A stretch of 64,000 bases of DNA from Maribacter flavus (GCF_008386635.1 NZ_VUOE01000003.1:248001-312000); one strand, 5' to 3'; shown: positions 36,009 to 45,029, counted from the stretch's first letter. Notes: generated by a model not told the origin, from the sequence alone. Program-made: numbers and translations.

Positions 36009-38330
36009 ATGAACACTAAAATGAGACTATTCAAGTACACTTTTGCCTCGCTTTTGTTTTTGGTAGGCGCCGTTTCCTTCGCACAGGAAACCGAGCAACA
36101 GAAAAGGGAGCCAGGCCATTACAACCAGAGCAAGTTCAAGCAACTGTATGAGGAATTTGCAACCCCAAATAACTATCGTTCGGCTTCGGGTGCTCCAGGT
36201 CCAGATTACTATCAGCAACAGGCGGATTATGTAATGGACATTACCTTGGACGATAAAAACGCCAAAATCTATGGTGAGGAGACCATCACCTATACCAACA
36301 ACTCCCCAGATGACCTTGAGTACCTTTGGTTGCAATTGGATCAGAACGTGCGTGCCAAGGATTCCAAGGCGCCTTTGCGTAACGGTGGGGGAGTTCCCCT
36401 GGCGGAACAGCCCAGCTCTTTCGCTTCCCAATATATGGGTGAACCCTTTGACGGTGGCTTCAATATTGACTATGTGAAGGACGCGTCGGGAAAGGCCTTG
36501 CCCTATACCATCAATTTTACCATGATGCGCGTGGATATTCCAACACCTTTAAAAAGTGGTGAGCAATATACCTTTTCCGTAAAATGGAACTACAACATTC
36601 CCGATCATACCGTAAACCGTGCGCGTTCCGGCTATGAATATTTTCCTAAGGATGGCAACCGCGCCTATGTCATAGCCCAGTTCTTCCCTAGAATGGCTGT
36701 ATACAGTGATGTAGAGGGATGGCAGAACCATCAGTTCTGGGGTAGTGGTGAATTCGCCCTAACTTTCGGAAATTACGAGGTGGATATTACCGTGCCCGCG
36801 GACCATATTCTGGACGGTACGGGAGTACTTCAAAATCGCAAGGAGGTCTATACCAAGGAAATGATGCAGCGATACGAGAAGGCTACCAAATCCTATGATA
36901 AGCCCGTAATCATCGTAACCCAAGAAGAGATAGAGGCCGCTGAAAAGGGATTTTCAAATAAAACAAAGACTTGGAAATTAAAGGCCGAAAACGTTCGTGA
37001 CTTTGCATTTGCCACCTCCCGAAAGTTCATTTTGGACATGCAGGCGGTAAAGATTGGAAATAGGGACGTGATGGCGGTATCCATGTACCCCAAGGAAGGG
37101 AACCCATTGTGGGAGGAATACTCCACCAAGGTAGTTGCCCATACCTTAAGGTCCTATTCCGCACATACCTTTGATTATCCATATCCCAAGGCCATATCCG
37201 TTCACGCAAAGAATCAGGGAATGGAATACCCCATGATCTGTTGGAACTATGGAAGGCCCAATGAGGACGGTACCTATTCGGATCGGGTAAAATACGGAAT
37301 GATGAGCGTGATTATCCATGAGGTAGGTCATAATTTCTTCCCCATGATCGTTAATTCCGATGAGCGCCAGTGGGGCTGGATGGACGAAGGTTTGGATACC
37401 TTTATGCAGTACATGGCGGAGCAGGAATTTGGGGAAGCCTACCCCGAAGCCATTGCCCCCAACGATAAATATCCATCCAGAAGGGGCGACCCTGCCAAGA
37501 TAGTTCCCTATATGAGCGGGGACCAAAGTACCATTTCGCCCATTATGTCCAACCCGGAAAACGTCTACCAGTTGGGTCCCAATGCCTATGCCAAACCGGC
37601 GACGGCTTTGAATATCCTAAGGGAAACCGTGATGGGAAGGGAATTGTTCGACCATGCTTTCAAGACCTACGCCCAAAGATGGATGTTCAAGCACCCAACC
37701 CCAGAGGATTTCTTTAGGACCATGGAAGATGCCTCCGCCGTGGACTTGGATTACTTTTGGAGAGGTTGGTTCTATACCACGGATTATGTGGATATTGGAG
37801 TAAAAGGTATCAAGAAGTACTATGTGACGGACAAGCCCACCAAGAAAATGCAGGAATATATGGCGGCCCGTAACATGACCGAAGCCGATCTCCCACCCTT
37901 GGTATATCTGGCCGAAGAGGATAGCGAGGATTTTGACCCCAATCTGAAAGGAAAATCACCTTCAGAAAGTTCCCAGACCCTAAAGGAGTTTATGATGGAC
38001 AATATGACCGCCGAAGAAAGGGCTGCCGTAAAGGAGCCAAAATATTTCTATGAGATCACGTATGATAAGCCGGGAGGAATCCCCATGCCGCTGATCGTAG
38101 AGTATACTTATGCAGACGGGACTACGAAAAATATTACCTATCCGGCGGAAATCTGGAGAAAGAACGATGACGAGGTGAGCATAGTTGTCTCTTCTTCCAC
38201 CGAACTGACAGGTATCGTGGTAGACCCAAAAATGGAAACGGCGGATATCGATACCACTAACAATTCCTGGCCGAAAAAAGAAGAACAAAACGACTTTGAT
38301 CAGTTCAAGGAAAATATCAAGGGAAAATAA
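36009..38330 (+). CDS. M1-family zinc aminopeptidase, exported
   Basis: A 773-residue gluzincin with a signal peptide (TFASLLFLVGAVSFAQ). The zinc site is HEVGHNFFP at 437-445, with E460 in WMDEGLDTF exactly 18 residues after the second His, the M1 pattern HExxH-x18-E. The N-terminal beta domain (about 90-300) is the usual M1 saddle; the C-terminal part is beta-rich. GMEYPMICWN near 400 is the substrate-exposed loop replacing GAMEN (here GMEYP). An ATG at 36021 is also possible. It probably cleaves amino acids or peptides in the periplasm. Confidence 0.9.
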   Translation: MNTKMRLFKYTFASLLFLVGAVSFAQETEQQKREPGHYNQSKFKQLYEEFATPNNYRSASGAPGPDYYQQQADYVMDITLDDKNAKIYGEETITYTNNSPDDLEYLWLQLDQNVRAKDSKAPLRNGGGVPLAEQPSSFASQYMGEPFDGGFNIDYVKDASGKALPYTINFTMMRVDIPTPLKSGEQYTFSVKWNYNIPDHTVNRARSGYEYFPKDGNRAYVIAQFFPRMAVYSDVEGWQNHQFWGSGEFALTFGNYEVDITVPADHILDGTGVLQNRKEVYTKEMMQRYEKATKSYDKPVIIVTQEEIEAAEKGFSNKTKTWKLKAENVRDFAFATSRKFILDMQAVKIGNRDVMAVSMYPKEGNPLWEEYSTKVVAHTLRSYSAHTFDYPYPKAISVHAKNQGMEYPMICWNYGRPNEDGTYSDRVKYGMMSVIIHEVGHNFFPMIVNSDERQWGWMDEGLDTFMQYMAEQEFGEAYPEAIAPNDKYPSRRGDPAKIVPYMSGDQSTISPIMSNPENVYQLGPNAYAKPATALNILRETVMGRELFDHAFKTYAQRWMFKHPTPEDFFRTMEDASAVDLDYFWRGWFYTTDYVDIGVKGIKKYYVTDKPTKKMQEYMAARNMTEADLPPLVYLAEEDSEDFDPNLKGKSPSESSQTLKEFMMDNMTAEERAAVKEPKYFYEITYDKPGGIPMPLIVEYTYADGTTKNITYPAEIWRKNDDEVSIVVSSSTELTGIVVDPKMETADIDTTNNSWPKKEEQNDFDQFKENIKGK

Positions 38331-38345
38331 TCCACTATAATTTTG

Positions 38346-38378
38346 AAAAAAAGCCCTGTTCTTTAACAGGGCTTTTTT
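38346..38378 (+). terminator. Terminator after the M1 peptidase gene
   Basis: AAAAAAAGCCCTGTT pairs with AACAGGGCTTTTTT around CTTT, ending in T residues, 16 bases after the stop. Confidence 0.9.
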
Positions 38379-38379
38379 A

Positions 38380-38406
38380 TTGCGCATCCAAACTTGATTA
38401 TATTTG
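38380..38406 (+). promoter_or_regulatory. Promoter of tatA, probably giving a leaderless mRNA
   Basis: TTG (38380-38382) and TATATTTG (38399-38406) are 16 bases apart. The -7 box ends only four bases before the ATG at 38411, so transcription would begin at or next to the start codon. Confidence 0.5.
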
Positions 38407-38410
38407 TAGT

Positions 38411-38749
38411 ATGATTTCAACGTATTTTTTATTCATTAGTGGTGCCGAAATATTCTTCATCCTATTTATTGTGGTGATGGTTTTTGGAGCCGATAAGATT
38501 CCGGGCATTGCCAAGGGATTGGGCAAGGGTATGCGACAGCTTAGGGACGCCACGGATGATATCAAAAGGGAGATCCAACGCAGTGCGGATAAACAAGGAA
38601 TAGATACCAACGTCATTACGGATATCCAAAAGGATATTAACGATGTCAAAAAAAGTATCGACACTGGCATTACCAAGGACATTAAAAAGGAGTTTGGTGA
38701 GGTCGGTAAGAAAATAGGCGACGTTTCTGGAACCGTTAAAAGAAAGTAG
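38411..38749 (+). CDS. tatA: TatA-type twin-arginine translocase subunit
   Basis: A 112-residue protein with the TatA/TatB plan: an N-terminal membrane helix (about 8-26) preceded by a short polar part, the FGADKIPGIAKGLGKG hinge at about 25-40, an amphipathic helix, and a polar tail. The tail, rich in Asp/Lys with DIQKDINDVKKSID, is longer than in many TatA proteins, so a TatB-like role cannot be excluded. No tatC is in the window. It is followed 8 bases on by the PAP2 gene. Confidence 0.85.
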   Translation: MISTYFLFISGAEIFFILFIVVMVFGADKIPGIAKGLGKGMRQLRDATDDIKREIQRSADKQGIDTNVITDIQKDINDVKKSIDTGITKDIKKEFGEVGKKIGDVSGTVKRK

Positions 38750-38757
38750 CCGCGTCT

Positions 38758-39330
38758 ATGTGGGACCAATTGCTGCAATGGGACCAAGAAATACTGATAT
38801 TCCTCAATAATTTAGGGTCAACCTCCTTTGATGGTTTTTGGCGGATCATCACAAAATATCCAACCTGGATACCCCTTTTTATCCTTTTTCTTTTCCTGAT
38901 TTTCAAGTCAAGACCTTGGAAGGAAGCCTTGGTTCTGTTATTGATGCTGGGAATTTTGGTCTTTTTTGTGGAGACCTGTACCAACCTTACCAAAGTAGTT
39001 GTGGAACGGCTACGCCCCAATAATGATGCATACTTAAAACCATGGATCCGGGTATTGGCAAATCCCTCGAGCTATAGCTTTTTTTCGGCCCATTCCGCCA
39101 TATCCTTTTCCGTAACCACCTTTGTATATGCTATCCTTAGAGTACGTTTTAGGTGGAGTTACCTTTTTTATCTTTGGCCTATTTTATTCCTTTCCAGCCG
39201 TATCTACCTGGGCGTGCATTATCCATCGGATGTTCTTGCAGGGGCTTTCTTCGGAATACTATCGGCGTTACTTTTTCACAAATTGTACTTGCTGCTTATT
39301 TCACCCTACTTAGCGTTAGGCCGTCCCTGA
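38758..39330 (+). CDS. PAP2-superfamily membrane phosphatase
   Basis: A 190-residue integral membrane phosphatase with about five helices. The three catalytic motifs are KVVVERLRP near 79-87, YSFFSAHS near 104-111 (catalytic His in SAHS) and SRIYLGVHYPSD near 147-158. It may dephosphorylate undecaprenyl diphosphate or phosphatidic-acid-type lipids; the substrate is not visible. Its last 35 bases overlap the end of the convergent O-methyltransferase gene. Confidence 0.88.
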   Translation: MWDQLLQWDQEILIFLNNLGSTSFDGFWRIITKYPTWIPLFILFLFLIFKSRPWKEALVLLLMLGILVFFVETCTNLTKVVVERLRPNNDAYLKPWIRVLANPSSYSFFSAHSAISFSVTTFVYAILRVRFRWSYLFYLWPILFLSSRIYLGVHYPSDVLAGAFFGILSALLFHKLYLLLISPYLALGRP

Positions 39331-39937
39331 TGGGCAATAATACCGTATCCAATTTTGGGTGATTGCTCAGTTTTGCGTTGTAGTCCAATAGAACCTTGGT
39401 GGCCTTGTCCCATTTTTTAAGGGGTTCCACAACTTTGCCGGACCAAAGTACATTATCGGATAAAATGACACTGCCGGATCTTGTTTTGGGCAACACCACT
39501 TCCAAATAGTTGTCGTATTGTTTTTTCTCGGCATCAATGAATATCAGGTCGAAGGTAATGTCCAACTTGGGAATGATCTCCAAGGCATTGCCCATATGAG
39601 GGTAAATACGTTCTCCAAAACCGCTTTTATTGAAATAAGTGCGCTGCATTTCCCCTAGTTCAGGATTGATGTCTATGGTATGTAACTCGCCGTTCTCCCG
39701 CAGACCTTCGGCCAGACATAGGGCGGAATATCCTGTATAGGTGCCTATTTCTAGAATATATTTGGGATTAATAATTTTGGAAAGCACGCTTAGCACCCTT
39801 CCCTGAAAGCGGCCCGTCAACATTCTGGGTTGTATGACCTTGAGGTGGGTCTCACGGGTCAGTTCTTGTAGGATTTCGGGTTCTTCCTGGGAGTGTTCGG
39901 TCAAGTAATCTTCCAGGATCTGCGATAAAAAATGCAT
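39296..39937 (-). CDS. O-methyltransferase (catechol-O-methyltransferase-like)
   Basis: A 213-residue SAM-dependent methyltransferase of the Methyltransf_3 family. Motif I is YILEIGTYTGYSALCLAEGL near 60-79; the metal-binding aspartate is in LIFIDAEKKQYDNY near 133-146, and DNVLWSGKV near 162-170 carries the second metal ligand. It needs a divalent cation; the acceptor is not predictable. The 3' end overlaps the PAP2 gene by 35 bases. Confidence 0.9.
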   Translation of the reverse strand: MHFLSQILEDYLTEHSQEEPEILQELTRETHLKVIQPRMLTGRFQGRVLSVLSKIINPKYILEIGTYTGYSALCLAEGLRENGELHTIDINPELGEMQRTYFNKSGFGERIYPHMGNALEIIPKLDITFDLIFIDAEKKQYDNYLEVVLPKTRSGSVILSDNVLWSGKVVEPLKKWDKATKVLLDYNAKLSNHPKLDTVLLPIRDGLTLSRVK

Positions 39938-39998
39938 GGATTTCTTTTTACAAAAATAGCTTTTTAAGCATTATTTTTAAACCTTGTAAATCGGTAAG

Positions 39999-40475
39999 AT
40001 GGATAACGGAATTGTCATTCGCGAAGCGGTAATTGAGGATCTGCCCATACTTTTGAAATTCGAACAGGAAATCATTTTGGCGGAACGTCCCATGGATTCA
40101 ACCATACGAAAGGGCAAGGTCAATTATTACGATCTTGCAGAACTGATAACTTCCGATAATGCCCAAGTGCTTGTCGCCTGTTTCGGATTACAAGTAGTTG
40201 CCAGTGGATATGCCCTTATCAAAGAGGCCCGACATTATTTGGACCATACGCATTATGGTTATTTGGGTTTTATGTACACGCTTCCCGAATTTAGGGGCAA
40301 AGGTATCAACGGAAAAATCATCGAGGGACTTAAAAGCTGGGTATTGTCCAAGGGCCTTACCGAAATTAGGTTAACCGTCTACGACGATAACGAACCGGCC
40401 TTGTCGGCCTATGAAAAAGTGGGTTTCAAAAGACACATCATAGAAATGCGATTTGTTACGGAGGCCAAAACCTGA
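39999..40475 (+). CDS. GNAT-family N-acetyltransferase
   Basis: A 158-residue acetyltransferase. The acetyl-CoA pyrophosphate loop is EFRGKGINGKI near 99-109, preceded by the beta strand YGYLGFMYT. The C-terminal strand contains NEPALSAYEKVGFKRH near 130-145. The acceptor amine is unknown. It is divergent from the O-methyltransferase gene, with 61 bases between the starts. Confidence 0.88.
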   Translation: MDNGIVIREAVIEDLPILLKFEQEIILAERPMDSTIRKGKVNYYDLAELITSDNAQVLVACFGLQVVASGYALIKEARHYLDHTHYGYLGFMYTLPEFRGKGINGKIIEGLKSWVLSKGLTEIRLTVYDDNEPALSAYEKVGFKRHIIEMRFVTEAKT

Positions 40476-40479
40476 AATC

Positions 40480-40648
40480 GGACCTAAACCATAGTTTTTC
40501 TTTGTTCGTATATCCCTATTTTTACTCGATAATCGAGATCAATTACTAAGGTGCTTGCGTTGAAACCTAAAAATGTTGTTTCTCTTATTGAAGTGGTTTA
40601 ATGCCTTGTGGGCTTGCCCCGAGGTAGTTCATCGGATAAAATTGAAGT
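40480..40648. other. Intergenic region before kynU with a repeat-like GC-rich patch
   Basis: The gap contains a short inverted patch TCGATAATCGA near 40528-40538 and a GC-rich piece, GGGC-TT-GCCC inside 40608-40620. Its GC-rich flanks look like degenerate interspersed elements that I have seen in flavobacterial genomes. No convincing TAnnTTTG promoter for kynU was found. Confidence 0.35.
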
Positions 40649-41923
40649 ATGGAATTTCAAAATACCTTGGGGTTTGCCCAGGAATTGGATAAAAAGGATG
40701 TGTTGGCGAAGTACCGTAAGGAGTTCGTTTACCCAAAAGTAAATGGGGAAGAGGTTATTTATTTTACCGGCAATTCACTTGGGCTTCAGCCTAAACGGGC
40801 AAAAGCTTTTGTGGACGAAATAATGACGGATTGGGCCGAGTTGGGAGTGGAGGGCCATTTTTATGCCGATAAACCTTGGTGGGACTATCACGAACGTTTG
40901 ATTCCGCCGTTGGCAAAAGTTGTAGGCGCCAAGCCCGAAGAGATCACGGTTATGAACACCTTGAGCGTAAACCTACACTTTCTCATGGTATCGTTCTACA
41001 CCCCAACAAAAAACCGATATAAAATACTCTGTGAGGAAAAGGCTTTCCCCAGCGACCAATACATGCTTCAAAGTCAGGTGCGTTTTCACGGTTTTGCTGC
41101 AGAGGATGCCATTGTGGAGGTAAAAAAGCGCGAAGGCGAGCATTTTTGGCGGACCAAGGATATTGTGGCCAAAATCGAAGAAGTAGGGGACGAGCTGGCC
41201 TTGGTGCTCATTGGCGGGGTGAATTATTACAACGGTCAGGTGATGGATATGGAATCTATTACCAAGGCCGGAAGAAGAGTAGGTGCCAATGTTGGCTGGG
41301 ATTTGGCGCATGCCGTTGGAAATGTGGCGCTTAAATTACATGATTGGAATACCGATTTTGCCGCGTGGTGCAGTTATAAGTATATGAACAGCGGTCCGGG
41401 AAATGCATCGGGCGTATTTGTACATGAACGTCATTTGGATAAAAAGGATATCCCCAGGTTCGAGGGCTGGTGGGGAACCAAAAAAGAAGAACGCTTCTTA
41501 ATGAAGCCCCACTTTGAACCCATGCCCAATGCGGATGCATGGCAAGTGAGCAATCCTCCCGTATTGTCCATGGCACCCTATTTGGCCTCATTGGAACTTT
41601 TTGAGGAGGTAGGAATGCCCGCCCTCATCGAAAAACAGAAAACGCTTACGGGGTACTTGGAATTCGTGTTGAAGGAAATCGATGCCGAAGTAGACAGTAG
41701 TTTTGAAATCATCACCCCAAAGGATAGGGGCTGTCAACTTTCCGTTTTCTTGCACGGCCAAGGAAGGGCCTTGTTCGATTATCTGATGCAAAATGGTGTA
41801 ATCGTGGATTGGCGTGAGCCCAATGTAATTCGTTTGGCACCGGCCCCATTTTATTGTTCGTATGAGGATATGTACCGATTTGGACAGATACTTAAGGAGG
41901 GTATATTAAAAAACACTCGATAA
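40649..41923 (+). CDS. kynU: Kynureninase
   Basis: PLP enzyme of 424 residues that cleaves kynurenine or 3-hydroxykynurenine to anthranilate or 3-hydroxyanthranilate plus alanine. The PLP lysine is K244 in AAWCSYKYMNSGPGNASG. Other marks: YFTGNSLGLQPKRA near 38-51 and NVGWDLAHAVGN near 214-225. Paired with kynurenine 3-monooxygenase at 55501, it forms part of tryptophan degradation or NAD synthesis from tryptophan. The MFS transporter gene starts five bases after it. Confidence 0.95.
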   Translation: MEFQNTLGFAQELDKKDVLAKYRKEFVYPKVNGEEVIYFTGNSLGLQPKRAKAFVDEIMTDWAELGVEGHFYADKPWWDYHERLIPPLAKVVGAKPEEITVMNTLSVNLHFLMVSFYTPTKNRYKILCEEKAFPSDQYMLQSQVRFHGFAAEDAIVEVKKREGEHFWRTKDIVAKIEEVGDELALVLIGGVNYYNGQVMDMESITKAGRRVGANVGWDLAHAVGNVALKLHDWNTDFAAWCSYKYMNSGPGNASGVFVHERHLDKKDIPRFEGWWGTKKEERFLMKPHFEPMPNADAWQVSNPPVLSMAPYLASLELFEEVGMPALIEKQKTLTGYLEFVLKEIDAEVDSSFEIITPKDRGCQLSVFLHGQGRALFDYLMQNGVIVDWREPNVIRLAPAPFYCSYEDMYRFGQILKEGILKNTR

Positions 41924-41928
41924 GTTAG

Positions 41929-43077
41929 ATGAAATCGCTCGGATTGATTTTTTCCAATGCCCGATATTTTGGACCCTCATGGGTTTTTGCAAGTATCAAC
42001 ATCCTTTTTGGGACATGGGCCATTTATATTCCAACCGTAAAGGAAAATCTTGGGATTGACAAGTCCCAGTTGGGAATCGCCATTTTTTGCCTGTCCTTAG
42101 GCGTATTTATCGTATTTCCTTTTGCTTCCTCCATTATTAATCGGATTGGGGTAGGGAAGGCCACTTGGTATGGGGTGCTGATCAGTTGTTGCACGGCCAT
42201 CCTTCCGATTCTGAGCCCAAGTTATTACACGTTGATGGGCAGTCTATTCTTGTTTGGGGCTTCCAACGGGTTTACGGATATTTCCATGAATACCTTAGTG
42301 ACCGAACTGGAGAAAAAAGATAACGCCAAATTCATGTCGGCCTCCCACGGTTTTTTTAGTCTGGGCGGCGTCTTGGCCGGATTGGGCAGCTTTTTGATAG
42401 GTCCCTTGGACAATCCTGTATTGCATATGGGAATGGCCATTGCGTTAGTTTTCATCGTTAATTTCACATTCTACAAAAACTTCGTCAACGAGGTTGCGGC
42501 GACTATTGAAAAGGAGACATTTAGCCTGAAACTTTTTAAACCGTTGCTTTTGTTAGGGCTTATTTCCTTTATTGCCATGGGAAGCGAGGGTGCCATTGTG
42601 GATTGGAGCGGACTCTACCTAAAGGAAGTCAGTTTGGCTCCCGAGGCCTTGTGGGGTGCCGGATTTTTAGGTTTTCAGGTGACGATGACCTTAGGTCGGT
42701 TTTTGGGTGACGGGATCAGCGCGAGTATCGGTTCCGTAAAAATGGTGGCCTTGGGTACGTTGTTAAGTATTATCGGTTATGTACTGGTACTGACAACATC
42801 CACCTATTTGGCCATCGTAGGATTTGCCATTTGTGGCCTGGGTTTTTCGGCCATGGTTCCGGAGCTCTTTCGAATCGGTGGAAACGTCAAAGGTGTGGAT
42901 TCCTCAAAGGGAGTTTCGTTTATCGCCGGGGCCGGCTATTCCGGGTTTCTATGTGCGCCCCCTATTTTGGGTTTTCTTGCGGACAATTATTCCCTCAAAA
43001 CAAGTTTTATCGTGTTGTTGGGCGTGGCTATGTTTATATTGGGTGCGACGGCAATCCTTAAAAAGAGGCGGGGGTAG
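41929..43077 (+). CDS. MFS transporter next to kynureninase
   Basis: A 382-residue membrane protein with about 12 helices, in the YbjJ/FucP-like part of the major facilitator superfamily. The loop after helix 2 (NRIGVGKATWYG) is the degenerate MFS motif. The tight link to kynU (five bases) suggests transport of a tryptophan-pathway compound or of a product of it, but nothing in the sequence gives the substrate. Confidence 0.88.
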   Translation: MKSLGLIFSNARYFGPSWVFASINILFGTWAIYIPTVKENLGIDKSQLGIAIFCLSLGVFIVFPFASSIINRIGVGKATWYGVLISCCTAILPILSPSYYTLMGSLFLFGASNGFTDISMNTLVTELEKKDNAKFMSASHGFFSLGGVLAGLGSFLIGPLDNPVLHMGMAIALVFIVNFTFYKNFVNEVAATIEKETFSLKLFKPLLLLGLISFIAMGSEGAIVDWSGLYLKEVSLAPEALWGAGFLGFQVTMTLGRFLGDGISASIGSVKMVALGTLLSIIGYVLVLTTSTYLAIVGFAICGLGFSAMVPELFRIGGNVKGVDSSKGVSFIAGAGYSGFLCAPPILGFLADNYSLKTSFIVLLGVAMFILGATAILKKRRG

Positions 43078-43103
43078 GGGAAAATTTGGTTGGTCCGATA
43101 ACC

Positions 43104-44279
43104 TTAGTTCATGTTGCCTTTCGTCTTTAGCCCCGAAGTTCCCTTTCCAATAGTTTGTATAAACTCCTTGATTTCCTCCGTTACCGGAAGCCAGGACTGT
43201 TCTTGCCAATAGGCTTCATTATACGGATGTTTTAACATAAAAATGTCCTTATGCTCGTTGACATTGCTTTTCACCTTTTCATTGCCAAAACTATCCGGGG
43301 TGTATAAGGTAATTTCTATTTCGTAAACATCCGGTGCGGGATGTTTTTCCGTTTTCACTTCCAAGGAGAAGGATCGTTTTGCCCTGTGCATAAAATACAG
43401 TCCTCGTTCCATATCTTCTTTAAAGTACATGGAGGAACTAGCTTTTAATAGATGGGTATATTTATCCAAATCTGTTTTAGAAGTCTTTTGAGCCCCTTTG
43501 AGAAATAATTCAAAAGATAAGATTGCATTATCTTCTTCGTTAATAATGTAGTGACCTTTTGCACTACTGCCATCCTCTGTTGGTAACGAATTGAATTCTA
43601 CCCGTATCTCCTCACTATTCTCATAGGGCTTTTCAATTACGTCGAATTCCGGACCCATGGCGTTCAGCCGCATGAATTCTCCGAAAATGTTGTACAGCGA
43701 GGGAAGCTCAAAGTATACGCCGTAAACGTCCCTAATGATTCCCAATTGCCGCATTTCCGCCAGTTCTACTTGGTAATCCTTTTTTTCCATTTCCAGACCA
43801 TTGCCGTAAATGGAGGTTTTACGCAGTAGCGTACCTGTCATATCCTGTAGCCGAACCAAAGTGTCGTTTTTACGGAGCAAGGCCCGGATGAAAAACGTTT
43901 CCGTATGTGGTGTCAATAAATAATTGGAATTGATGGAATCCTTGATCTTCTGAAGAATAGTCTTGGCATTGGTCACCACCACTTCGTCCAAGGCCACTAC
44001 CTTCTTTTCTAGGTAAATAGTATCCTTAAGGGCCTTTAATGAAAGCGCTTTTTTTTCGTATCCGTTTCTAAAGAATAGGACCGTATCCAGTGAAGTTTTC
44101 AATAGGAACCTGCCATCCGTATTGCTAATGGTGCTATGCTTCCTGTTAAATACATGCACGAATTCCAAGGGAACTTTTTCATCGGCATCCATTTTGATAC
44201 CACCAAATTCCGTTTGGCCCAACACAAGTCCCCCATATAAACAAAAAGTTAACAGTAGGTACCTTCGCATGTTCCCCAT
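43104..44279 (-). CDS. Exported CarboxypepD_reg-like protein, large
   Basis: A 391-residue protein with signal peptide (ending LVLGQ near residue 22) and an N-terminal carboxypeptidase-regulatory-like domain (IKMDADEKVPLEFVHVFN, then NTDGRFLLKTSLD, then ALDEVVVTNAK near 96-106). The remaining 280 residues are beta-rich, with no motif recognised. Its plan resembles the pair at 33.8-35.3 kb, without a barrel. A second ATG at 44270 is equally plausible. It lies 19 bases after the preceding lipoprotein gene. Confidence 0.8.
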   Translation of the reverse strand: MGNMRRYLLLTFCLYGGLVLGQTEFGGIKMDADEKVPLEFVHVFNRKHSTISNTDGRFLLKTSLDTVLFFRNGYEKKALSLKALKDTIYLEKKVVALDEVVVTNAKTILQKIKDSINSNYLLTPHTETFFIRALLRKNDTLVRLQDMTGTLLRKTSIYGNGLEMEKKDYQVELAEMRQLGIIRDVYGVYFELPSLYNIFGEFMRLNAMGPEFDVIEKPYENSEEIRVEFNSLPTEDGSSAKGHYIINEEDNAILSFELFLKGAQKTSKTDLDKYTHLLKASSSMYFKEDMERGLYFMHRAKRSFSLEVKTEKHPAPDVYEIEITLYTPDSFGNEKVKSNVNEHKDIFMLKHPYNEAYWQEQSWLPVTEEIKEFIQTIGKGTSGLKTKGNMN

Positions 44280-44298
44280 AATTCAATGGAAATTGTGC

Positions 44299-44973
44299 TT
44301 ACTCCACTTCAATACCCGTGAAGTACAACTGGAAATTGCCTTCCCCCATTTTGTGCATGGTGGCGATGTTGAGTCCATCAATATTTTTGTAGTCCTCCCA
44401 ACTGGTTATCATATTGGGTTCCTCTTGGTTACCTCTTCTAAAGACCCATTCCCTGATGATATAATCGTCCCCAAAATAAAAGTCATAGGCATCCCCGGGG
44501 GTGTAGCCACCTTCGTTTCCGTACACAATGGTCAATTTTTGCATGATATCCTTGCTCATGGGCGCCTGTACAGAGTCGGTATGTGTGTATTGAAAACTAT
44601 TCCGGTCCCAGACCAATTGGTAAGGGGCAAGCATCCAATATTTGTCGTTGATGAAACCGGCATCGGTTTTGGCAATTACGCTGTCCATTTTCGTACGGTT
44701 GTAACGAAGCGTATCCTCATGGGTCATAAAAACGACATCGTTGGTTTTTGGATGCCATTGCCACGTGCGTTCAAAATGGGACGAATCCCTATCCACATTG
44801 AACGTGAATTTGATGCGCTCTATATTTTTCCAATTTTCGTAGCCATTGGCATCGGCTATTTTCTCCAATACTGTACTTTCTTTTTCAATGGTTTCTTCTT
44901 GCTTTTTCTCGTCGTTTTTGCAACTTCCAAATAAAACCAAAAAGAGCACCGGCACAAATAAGCATTTTTTCAT
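44299..44973 (-). CDS. Lipoprotein of unknown function (possibly DUF6503)
   Basis: A 224-residue protein from the ATG at 44973, with a lipoprotein signal (LVLFGSC) and a Lys/Glu-rich spacer (KNDEKKQEETIEK). The mature part is beta-rich with many aromatic residues (RTWQWHPKTNDVVF, then DKYWMLAPYQLVWD). It may belong to DUF6503, a guess from memory. The next gene encodes a CarboxypepD_reg-like protein, so the two may act together in the envelope. Confidence 0.75.
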   Translation of the reverse strand: MKKCLFVPVLFLVLFGSCKNDEKKQEETIEKESTVLEKIADANGYENWKNIERIKFTFNVDRDSSHFERTWQWHPKTNDVVFMTHEDTLRYNRTKMDSVIAKTDAGFINDKYWMLAPYQLVWDRNSFQYTHTDSVQAPMSKDIMQKLTIVYGNEGGYTPGDAYDFYFGDDYIIREWVFRRGNQEEPNMITSWEDYKNIDGLNIATMHKMGEGNFQLYFTGIEVE

Positions 44974-45021
44974 GGTGGGTATCATTTAGGTAACAAGGTA
45001 CTAATAACAGAAACTTTAACC

Positions 45022-45029
45022 TATTTTTG
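45022..45029 (+). promoter_or_regulatory. -7 box of the sigma-factor operon
   Basis: TATTTTTG matches TAnnTTTG. It places the start of transcription near 45034, which excludes the TTG codon at 45032 and leaves GTG codons at 45053 and 45086 as possible translation starts. Confidence 0.5.

Noticed and set aside
44122-44934. 270-codon plus-strand frame opposite the lipoprotein gene
   Set aside because: The minus strand carries a lipoprotein signal and a gene in operon; the plus frame has no family resemblance and straddles two minus-strand genes.
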